A stretch of DNA of 64,000 nt from Spongilla lacustris (taxonomy: Eukaryota; Porifera; Demospongiae; Spongillida; Spongillidae): NCBI GenBank assembly GCA_949361645.1, contig OX442422.1, positions 8,754,426 through 8,818,425 on the forward strand. The letters run 5' to 3'. Under the pieces are notes generated by a model. It worked only from the letters and a program-made list of their open reading frames with translations. It was not told where the DNA came from and made no database searches. Of this stretch, positions 33,942 through 44,200 are shown piece by piece. Positions within the stretch are counted from its first letter, which is position 1. Each line of letters starts with the position of its first letter. The translations under genes and the position numbers were made by a program.

Positions 33942-36666
33942 AAGCACAACATCACACCTGTATAGATAACTCGGCAACATATCCATGGGACATAGCACAC
34001 ACAAACATACACATACACCCACCCTTCCAGAGTGGTCCACTCCTCATCCTGGTAGGATGGTGTTCCCTTTCCTCTTCTCCATCTCCACCTAATAACATTG
34101 GCCAAGAACAGCTCACAACTGGCAGACACACATTTGAATGAAAACAATATACCTTCCCCTGAGCAGCAGTGCTTGTGGCCATGTAACAAAGCTTTGTAGC
34201 AACTACTATGGTGTTTGATCTATCATGGGAGAGGCATGAGTTATGGGGTTACCAGTGCAGCTTGAATGAACATGCAGAACCTGATTTGCTCTGGTCAGTC
34301 TGGTGGCGACCACCAGTGGACACGCATTTGTGAAGGATATTCCCGTTGATAGAGGAGCAACCATGCATGCACTGAACAGAACTCACTTATAAATGGTCCT
34401 ACCAGCAGGCCATCGGCCAGCTTGCATAGCGTACTGAGCTTACGGGGGGGGGGGGGGGGGGGGGGGGGGGGAGATGCAAATAAAATTGTAACTCGCAGAT
34501 GACTCGCAAGAACACACGCAAAGGATATACCGTTCCCTTGCGCGCGAATAAACATGGACATATTGCACCCTAACGGTATACTCCTACCTCGTAGGATTTC
34601 TTTTCCTTAGATTTGCCTGATATTGAGCTTGTTTGGAGGCTAAAATCAGTTCTCGATTTTGATCGTAGTAGGCCTTCACACTATCCTTCTTACGTTCTAG
34701 ATCTAGCCAGTATAGCCATCACGTCAAAACTTTTAGAAAGAAAAGAAATGGCTATTACTATTATTAATGCTCAAAGGTTTACATGAATCATGTACACGTG
34801 TTTCCGGTGCAGTCCCTAGTGGTTTCTGACCTCAACATCAACCACAAGTTACTGCTGAATCTCCCTTTTATGGCTTCCAAGGCTAACAGCTAAAGATCGA
34901 AATTGTGTTCAGTATAACTCAAATTCGGAAAGTAATAGTACCAAACAAATTCGGCAGAAAGTTTCTAACTTGTCTTCTACAGTTCCTTTTCAAAACGGCG
35001 AACATTACACTTCAATCATGACGAAGATACAGTGCAATAAACCTCTTATCCAAGCAAATCTTATCTTATCAGATCCGGAAGGAGAAACTTTTTTTTAGGT
35101 TCGGGTGTGGGTACGAGAGAGCGCTATCTCTGTTGTCCGAGCTTTCTAAGCGTCTACAGTTTTACTACATTGTAGGTAATCGACTGCTGTATCCAAACAC
35201 ACTCGCTAAAGTCCAACTGATTCTAAGGTGCAGCAGCAATAGTGGAATCTGGTGTTTTACTAATCGTATTCATGAAACTTCAAATCCTACATAGGACCTA
35301 CTAACATAGGTCCTGATAAATTGCGTTTGCGTAGGCGGAAACTGGTGATCTAGTCGAAAATTGTGACCGTATTTAGGATTTCTCTACGAGTGCTTAAGAA
35401 GACGCGCGCTTTGTAAAGTTGTTTGCAAGGTATTTAGGACTTTATTGCTAGAATACAGAACAAAAGGGGTTGCCCGATACAATATTGGTATCTAAATGTA
35501 AGCCAGCATATGGCGTTATTTTGTGTGCCTCGTTGATTTCCATAGTAATCGGTCACGATTAGCCATTCCCTAGATTCTTAAAGCACTCACTTGAGGAAGC
35601 GTTTCCCATGTTTATTAGGTCTTAGCCTATATCAGGATAAAATTTCATGAGCTTTGGATGGTGCCCAAGGGTCCATTTATCGGCACAGGTGTTTACTGTT
35701 GGATTGCTTAGAGCTTGACATAATAATGCTTAACCTGGTATTTCTGTGTTAGAGCCCTGGGAATTAAACTTATCTTTTGTATTTTCAATGCATAGACAAT
35801 CTATTTTGTTTATGTGTCAAAGAGTTGTGTGATAGCTCTATTTAATACGCACCGAATTCGTCAAGGCACGCGTTAGTTATGGAAAGTATTGTACAGCATG
35901 GACCGTCATATCATTAAAAACAGCTCAATCATAAAAATATGATGGTGCCCACACAGCGTATTTTTCAAGACAATATTTTCATGTTAGTGTATCCTAGCTA
36001 TGCAGTAACATTGAGAAATACATCTACCCATAACCAGCATATGCCCAGTTATTGAAGTAGCTTTGGATCAAATGGCAGGTTTGAAAATTACTGCTCTCCC
36101 TGAACCTTGAAGTACAAAATTCTGCATGCTACAACAGAACAAGATAAGATAAGATAATAGATATTGTAGTACACTAGCTACTTGAAGTATGTGTAATATA
36201 GTAGACACAGTTGCATGGCTACCTTGAAGGTACTTTAGCTCATCTATATCACCATCCATTGTTCACCAAGTATGTTTGCTGAACACAATGCACCCTTGGC
36301 CTGGCTGATTACCTTTATAGAAAAGCATCTAATGTTAAATGATGGAAACTAAGATGTAAAATTAATGGAACAATGCAGTGATTGTGTGCACACTCTCAGA
36401 ACAAGCAAGAAAATATAGCCTGGTTAAATTTTGCATCAGACAAGCTCAGAGAATAAAGCTAGTTAGTAAACAATATTTCTATATTGCAAGATCAGCAACT
36501 TAAAGATAAGATTCTAAAGAAAGAGAACAGTTAGAAAAGAAGTTGCAATGTGTGGCAGAAAAGGAAGTGGAATTATCAAATGAGTTTCCTAATATCTCAT
36601 AATGAAAAATAAATTAATGTAATATTATTAAAGCGTTTTATCCAACGTGTCAGTTATTTGTAATAA
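33942..36666. other. no gene recognised; poly-G at about 34444-34471
   Basis: AT-rich sequence with short open frames only. The G run of about 28 is the only distinct feature. Confidence 0.35.
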
Positions 36667-36699
36667 TTAAATAATAAAGGTAAGCATAAACAATGCACA

Positions 36700-36930
36700 A
36701 TAAGTAACTATACTAGTAAAAAGATACAGAAAAAAGTCTACCACTGCATGCTGGCCCACAGAATCCATAATAGAAGCAGCATTTCCACATTGTACTGCAA
36801 CTGATAGCCTTTGTAGCAAGTAAGAGTAGGCATTGCACTCTCCCGATGCCAACCTAAGGTGATGGTCAAGCTCTCTCCTGATGATGTGTAAATCAATCAA
36901 GGAAGTCTCAAAGTAGTTATTACACATTGG
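36700..36930 (-). CDS. possible minus-strand exon, unrecognised
   Basis: An open stretch reads ETSLIDLHIIRRELDHHLRL, ASGECNAYSYLLQRLSVAVQ and CGNAASIMDSVGQHAVVD, with protein-like composition. No start, and splice sites are unclear. Confidence 0.3.
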
Positions 36931-37519
36931 AAGAATGATGAATGTGAATAAATAGGGGAGAACATTATGATATCGCTATACGGGCTATTGCAGTATTGGC
37001 AGCTAGATTATATAATGAGATGTAGATGTAATGTGTATTTGACCCTGTGAACCTTATAAAGAGTACCAATGTTGTATTTTATGCAATTATGGCATCATTA
37101 TCTTGAATACTTTTACAGTAGCTGCATGGAGAAGTCAAGCGATCACAGTTTTTTATATCGCGGTCCATTCACATTGCGTACATTGTTAGTCACCAGCGAC
37201 GCAATGTTTGAAACGTTATAACTTTTGAAATAGTAATCTGTTTTCCGTGGCAAAAGCATATTTTTGATGCATTCAATTTGCTCTTTTAGGCTATGCATTA
37301 AAGTTCTAGTTTTATTCATTTTCAAAAATTTATTAAAGTACCTAACTACAAGCATGGCGGCGGTCCGATTGCAATACATGTATGTAGATGGTCATGCACA
37401 CTTCAAAAACGGGTGATGGATTACTGTGATCTCTCAATTAAACAGCTTGGACAACAACATTGGAGCTTTAATTGTATCCGTAAACTAAAGTACGTAGTAA
37501 TATAACTTTAGCCTTGATC

Positions 37520-37740
37520 TTTTTTTGCATGCTGTGTGCGGTTCAACATTCTTATCAGTGGTGGAAGAGAGGAGGTCAAGAGACAGTGCCTGCATGGGAT
37601 GAATTGTTCCTGAGGCAAAGAACAAATGGTATACTGAGTGCAGCCTAGTGACAGGGGTAGAGGTGCAAGTGGGTGGAGCCAATCTGTACAAGAGAACAGT
37701 CATTACATGTTGTAGCCATGACAACGAAGCTGCTCACATG
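37520..37740 (-). CDS. possible minus-strand exon, unrecognised
   Basis: Open frame reading QHVMTVLLYRLAPPTCTSTP, VTRLHSVYHLFFASGTIHPM and QALSLDLLSSTTDKN. May belong with the block at 36700-36930. Confidence 0.25.
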
Positions 37741-38346
37741 ACAGTTCGGCTGTTAGTATCTGGAAGGGACCATGTTCATAGGTTGGTTCACCACTGGGCT
37801 GGATGGAAAATGTGATGAGGTGTGCTAAGTTGTGTCAGCAGTGTGCTGCATGGAGCGGGGCCACATAGTTTGACCTTTGAGATCATTACATCTTATATTA
37901 GATGACAGCATCATATCCCTCCCTGCTCAATTTGATTATTTCGTTTGCGTAAATCTATGTCACGGCACGACAGTATACCTTATGCAGCCTTGTATATTGC
38001 ACCCATACTGATCGATACTCTTCTGCACTTGACACGTGGGCAGTTTTTCATACGACTCAAATGTGGCGCCTGTATACGTCTCAGAACGAACACTTTGCTT
38101 CTACGTATGATATCGCGGTCTGCATATGGATTCAGTATATTTGTCATCACCTGTCTGCATACTCCCAGATGAACGTGTGCAGACTCTGTACACGTCATGT
38201 ATTCGAATCGTTTCAAATCCATTTTCTGTTATGTATACTTGAAGGCTAGTGTTCCAAACCCTGAACCACGCCAGTAATAATTCTTAATTTAACGGCAAAC
38301 TTTAATCAAATTACAGCCAATAGAACTTGATCAAAAAATAATATAG

Positions 38347-39179
38347 TTACAAGCTAGCAATCAAAGTCTCCATCACATCCTGGATTTTGCTGATGTAGTT
38401 AGAGGGGCACTCTCCGCCTAGCAGAGGCCTCTTGGAGGGCAAGCACGAGCCTCTACTACACTCGCGGCGCTTGTTGAAGGTTTCCTTATAAGCGCACGCT
38501 AAAATATCACAAAGGTTAAGCACAAAGAACTCAGCATTTACTTACTCTCTGACCACCATGGTAGCTAGCTTGTACTTTACAATGCTATCGTCATCATCCC
38601 AGCGAAGCTTTTTCACTTGGCCATAGTACACCCTGGCGTTGGCTAAAGAGCTGTGGTCAGAAAGGAAAGTTATAGCATGCGTTAACTCCATTGGGCCTAC
38701 TCTGTGCCAGCATTTCTTCTGTTGCCGGGGTTGGTCACCTTTGCCATTTCAGTCTCGATGTACTCACTTAAATGTCTCCTGATCCTGAAGTTATTGGCAT
38801 GCACACATGATCCACATGCACATACACAACGTACTATGCTCCAAAGAATGTGAATCCGTACGACGAGTTCTTTTGTAATGGCATTCATTGGTTGGCTCTG
38901 TGCTTAGAGAACAAAAATGACGTAAGCTTGTAAACCTTTGTGACAACTTGAAACGCCGCCTCACTGTATCCACTGAATCACACACTTGTCCTGGTTTGGT
39001 AAGAGAGGGCCAGTTACTGGTAAGCAACACCGTATAGTGTACACTGTAAACTCGCACAACTTACCAGGCCTAGACTGCTTAAGTCCGTTCGGCATGCCTT
39101 TATAACCTCCGCCTGTCAACCGTTGTCCGAAATTCTTGGAACTCTTTATCTTGCACAGAGTTGCACCTGACTGATTCAT
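38347..39179 (-). CDS. putative multi-exon minus-strand gene, unrecognised
   Basis: Blocks with splice-like borders: 39065-39179 (ATG, MNQSGATLCKIKSSKNFGQR...; donor GTAAGT), 38936-39016 (acceptor GCTTACCAG, donor GTTTAC), about 38785-38915 (GPS-like CACGSCVHANNFRIRRHLS before a GTGAGT), 38546-38740 (LRWDDDDSIVKYKLATMVVR; donor GTAAGT) and 38347-38498 (acceptor TATTTTAG; ECSRGSCLPSKRPLLGGECP ... stop). Cysteine pairs recur in the last blocks. Phases do not all agree, so exon borders are provisional. No family recognised. Lies in the gap between the N-cap exon and repeat exons of ankyrin gene 2, on the opposite strand. Confidence 0.4.
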
Positions 39180-39969
39180 GTTATTTCAGCTATAGTGATC
39201 ACAATCAACAATCCGATTTCTCTTATGTTGGGAACGGCTCCATTATTACTGTCTCCACAGATAGCCCAGTAGTCCAGCTTTTCTTTCCTTCTATTTCGTT
39301 GGGAACTCAACCAAGTTGCCTACTTTTGTTTCCTTTGCTCGATAGTGCGTCCTCACCTACATAAATGACCAACGCGTGCAAAACTTCAAACCGAGCATGC
39401 GCAGATTATGATATCCATGGTAACACTTTATGCATTGAAAATTGTATTAACTGCTTACTAAATGCACACAAAATAAGTATCTTCCAATACCTAGACCGTG
39501 CGGTAGAAACATAGGAGCAACAGTTCTGAATGACTATCACAGCCCTCTCAGAAGCAAAGATGGTTCTGGTCCCCAGGAAGATGACCTGATTGTCTGCTTA
39601 ACATCCCAACCAAACATGTTCCCATGCCTAGACTATGTGGTCAGCGGGTAGAAACATAGGGGCAACAGTTCTGAATGACTTTCTACTGAGTTTCACAGCT
39701 GTACATGCATGGAGGTCAGAGAAGTTCAGTGCTTTCATAGATTAATTAGTGTTTCATACATAGTTTTACAGCATCTAACTACGTGTATGGAGCCTTTACA
39801 TGCACCTGCATGGCTACATGTATGTCATATAATAATGAACTACCATCCAATTGACAATCCAGCAATCAACAAACATTGGCATACATACACATCAGATAAT
39901 TTACCATAAACTACCTCTTAGAAACCCCCCTCCCTCCGCCGCCAACACGAGAGATGGTACTTTTAAAAC

Positions 39970-40080
39970 TCACCGTATCTCAGTAACCATTTACGCTAGC
40001 ACTTAACTTTTGTAGGACTACCATTTCTTTCCAGGAAAAAGTCCCTGTTTGGCATCGCACTGACATAAATTACATTTGAC
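39970..40080 (+). repeat. dispersed repeat, copy of the 15595-15720 family
   Basis: Shares CACCGTATCTCAGTAACCAT, CATTTCTTTCCAGGAAAAAG and TGGCATCGCACTGACAT. Confidence 0.6.
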
Positions 40081-40156
40081 AAGGTCAGATAAGTTACCTG
40101 GTTCGGGACAGCCATATCTTTCAAACCGCTCGTATTCAAAAGCGGACCGTCGGTGT

Positions 40157-40670
40157 ATATAAAGTACAAACATCCTTCAGCACAGGAAATGTGATTTTGT
40201 CGCACTTACTTTACACTTGGTGGTAGTAAACATTGACAATATCGTGAGACCACATCGGACCGCCATTTAAAAGTAGTATTGCATGCAACGACATAGGCCC
40301 GATTCCGAACCATGTCTACTTTTCTCATAGAGCAATACGTTGAGATTGATGTGTACATGTTAAATACATTTCCATGATAAATTACATCAGATATACAAAG
40401 GTCAGACAGACACAAGCAGGCCGCCTAAGTACATGCATTGTTCGCATTAAAAGGTCAGACATTGTTGACGGAAAACATATGAAAACATGTAACCACTTCA
40501 CTCTATGAGAAGTAGACATGGTTTGGAATTGGGCCTATGTCGTTGCAACACTACTTTTAAATGGCGGTCCGATGTGGTCTCACGATATTGTCAATGTTTA
40601 CTACCACCAAGTGTAAAGTAAGTGCGACAAAATCACGTTTCCTGTGCTGAAGGATGTTTATATTTTACTT
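40157..40670. mobile_element. ~510-bp foldback element
   Basis: The left arm (CATCCTTCAGCACAGGAAAT, CTTACTTTACACTTGGTGGT, GACCACATCGGACCGCCATT) is repeated in reverse complement at 40495-40660. Arms are about 170 bp with a 170-bp spacer. No coding. Confidence 0.8.
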
Positions 40671-40701
40671 GTACATGATCTTTAAGCTGTAGAGGTTTCT
40701 A

Positions 40702-40818
40702 TTGTGGAAGGGAGGGAGGGGGAGGGGAGGGGGAGAGAGGGAGGAGGGAGAGAGGGAGGGGGAGGGAGGAAGGGAGGGAGGGAAGCGGAGAGAGAGGAAG
40801 GGAAAAGGAGGGGAGGGA
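40702..40818 (+). repeat. GGGA-rich homopurine tract
   Basis: Purine-only stretch of GGGAGGGAGG-type units ending before a TACATGTACATGTA palindrome. Confidence 0.9.
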
Positions 40819-41160
40819 TACATGTACATGTATCCAACGGTCACGCTGTTGCTACAGTAACTGTGATGTGTTTTGTGCAGTTATAATCGCATGCACCGTA
40901 CCGGTACACACAATACACTCATGAATATTTCATGAGTCATCCAAAAGGGGGGGGGGGGGGGGAGGTACCAGTCCCTGGTGCCCCTCCCCCCATGTGCCAC
41001 CTGTAGACCACATGAATGCTTAACCCTTCTACTTCTCCATTTAATTAATTAATTCACATACTGCATAATACGTACATGCATTTGAAGCCTGGGCCATGTT
41101 AATGACCATCTACTACATCATTTGTGTACCATGTTGACTGAACTATTGTACCCACTCCAG
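40819..41160 (+). repeat. duplicated segment (empty-site copy of 54570-56181)
   Basis: GTTATAATCGCATGCACCGT, ACACTCATGAATATTTCATG, a G run, and CCACCTGTAGACCACATGAA match the segment leading to the third ankyrin array, which carries a Gypsy fragment at the ATATTTCATGAG position. Confidence 0.8.
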
Positions 41161-41259
41161 TGTGGTTATGCTCCATTACACTTTGCTGCATGGGAAGGTC
41201 ATACTACCTGTGTGGAACGTCTCCTTTCAACTCCTGGTATTAATGTCAATCAGGGAAGT
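41161..41259 (+). CDS. ankyrin gene 2, repeat exon F1
   Basis: 33 codons. Variable residues C, Y, F, WE, S; APLH for TPLH. Donor GTGAGT. Confidence 0.85.
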
Positions 41260-44200
41260 GTGAGTTGGTTCACTATTATAATAATAATGGATAAGAACAG
41301 TTTTCATGATATTAGCTTCTTGCACCTTGAATGAAGACTTTTGACTTCATATGTTGGTCCCATAAACTCTCCTCAGGTCAATACTCTCATATCTGAATGC
41401 ACATGGGTTTGTGATATGGGACAGTGTGTGCAAAATGGCTCTTGTTTGGCCATTGGTCAGTAATGATCTATTGTGTGCGGTTATATGTACATGTACATAT
41501 ATTTCAAATGCCATTTTGATGAACATCTACTACTGTCTACATTGTATCCACCATGTTGACTGAACTAATGTACCCACTCCAGTGTGGTTATATTCCATTA
41601 CACCTTGCTGCAAGGGGAGGTCATACTACTTGTGTGGAACGTCTCCTTTCCACTCCTGGTATTGATGTGAACAATCAGGGAAGTGTGAGTTGATCTCAAT
41701 ATGTGATTGTGATGGGATAGTGTATAAATTAGCGTCCTCTCTCTTATTGCTTAAAGCATATATACATGTACATGTACATCTGTTTTTGTTTTTGTATATA
41801 CATATATATGTACAGTAGGTGTTCACTCTAGAGGCTTCAGGCCATATATTGATGATACATGTACATGTACATGTACATGTACATATGTACATTGCACCCA
41901 CCGTTTTGACACACACTCCAGGGTGGTTATACTCCATTACACTGGGCTGCAGATGAAGGTCATACTACATGTGTGGAACATCTCCTCTCCACTCCTGGTA
42001 TTGATGTGAACATTAAGGATTATGTGAGTTTTCTGTTTTTGCATTTAAGAGACGTTATTTTATGAATAGTAAAAATGCACATCCCTAAGGTGCATGTGAG
42101 TTATATATTCTCTCTCCTCCCCTTTATTAATGATTGCAACAAATTCCTAAATTTTACATTATCTGTGTGTACTCTACGATTGAGGGGCCCATGTTAATGA
42201 TCGTGTACCCACCATGTTGGCTGAAATATTGTACCCACTCCAGCTTGGTCATACTCCATTACACCTTGCTGCAGAGAGAGGTCATACTACTTGTGTGGAA
42301 CGTCTCCTCTCCACTCCTGGTATTGATGTGAACATTAAAGATCGGGTGAGTTAGTTCATGGTGTGTTGCATGAATAATATAGTTGAGTTAGTTATAATAA
42401 TAGTTTGGACAGGGTGTTCATACTTGATTGCTACATAAATGTTAAAGTTGTCCATTGTTGTACGTAGATCCAAAGGTTTCCATGATACTGCCGGTAAAAA
42501 TGCCCACTATTTAGTGTAAATGGTAATTAGCATGCATGCCTGCAATCTGATTGCATGGTGCCACACAAATTCCTGCACCTTGCCACAAAAGTTGCACATT
42601 TGTCACAGTAATAATTAATCATGTGCCGGTACATATATCAAATTGGCTCCAGCCAAGAGATGTGTGGTGTTTGAATCCAACTGCATGAGGTATTGGTGCA
42701 TATAATTGGCACAGATCTCAATATGCACATGTACATGTACATTTGTATTGTTGGATTGTTCGATAAACTATTCGAAAGTTATATACCAGTTAATTCTGTA
42801 GTAGGTCTCTTTGCACATCTGTTCTGAATGACAAGTTATTAGAACATGAGGGAGGGGAGTGTTTGGCTATGTCAAGGCTGTACATTTTGCTAATGAAGAC
42901 ATTGACTTGATATGTTGGTCCCAATAACGATCCCAGCAGCTGTGATGTACATGTAAACATGATGATGAGATATATAAATTAGCCTCCTCTTCCTCCTCCC
43001 CATTATTAATCTGCATGTGTACACTCTAAGTTGTAATGGCTTCATGCATGAAGGATGGTGGTGTACATCATGTACTACATGTACATGCACCATGTGAACT
43101 TGACTATTGTACCCACTCCAGAATGGTTATACTCCATTACACATTGCTGCAAGGGAAGGTCATACTACTTGTGTGGAACGTCTCCTCTCCACTCCTGGTA
43201 TTGATGTGGACATTAAAGATCGGGTGAGTTAGCTCATGGTGTGTTGCATGAATAATATAGTTGAGTTAGTTATAATAATAGTTTGAACAGGGTGTTCATA
43301 CTTGATGGCTACATATATGTTAAGGTTGTCCATTGTTGTACGTAGATCCAAAGGTTTCCATGATACTGCCGGTAGAAATGCCCACTATTTAGTGTAAATG
43401 GTAATTAGCATGCATGCCTGCAATCTGATTGCATGGTGCCAAAAAAATTCCTGCACCTTGCCACAAAAGTCGCACATTTGTCACAGTAATAAATAATTAT
43501 GTGCCGGTACATATATCAAATTGGCTCCAGCCAAAAGATATGTGGTGTTTGAATCCAACTGCATGAGGTATTGGTGCATATAATTGGCACAGATCTAATA
43601 ACACCACAATATGCACATGTACATGTACATTTGTATTGTTGGATTGTCCGATAAACCATTCGAAAGTTATATACCAGTTATTTTGTTACACACTGTAGTA
43701 GGTCTCTATGCACATCTGTTCTGAATGACAAGTAACATGAGGGAGGGGAGTGTTTGGCTATGTCAAGGCTGTACATGTACATTTGCTAACTGCACCTTGA
43801 ATGAAGACATTGACTTGAAATGTTGGTCCCAATAACGATCCCAGCAGCTGTGATGTACATATAACAATATGATGAGATATATAAATTGGCCTCCTCTTCC
43901 TCCTCTCCATTATTAATCTGCATGTGTACACTCTAAGTTGTAATGGCTTCATGCATGAAGGATGTTGGTGTACATCATGTACTACATGTACATGCACCAT
44001 GTTAACTTGACTATTGTACCCACTCCAGAATGGTCATACTCCATTACACCTTGCTACAAAGAGAGGTCGTACTACTTGTGCGGAACATCTCCTTTCCACT
44101 CCTGGTATTGAAGTGAACATTAAGGATCCAGTGAGTTAGTTCATGGTGTGTTGCATGAATAATATATATTTGGACAGGGTGTTCATACTTGATGGCTACA

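Noticed and set aside
33527..34189. Long open frames on both strands over the purine tract
   Set aside because: They encode only Pro/Ser/Leu or Gly/Arg/Glu low complexity produced by the GGGA composition, with no start context or splice sites.
38760..38915. Zinc-finger protein call for the CACGSCVHANNF segment
   Set aside because: One short Cys cluster in an exon of uncertain frame is too little to name a domain.
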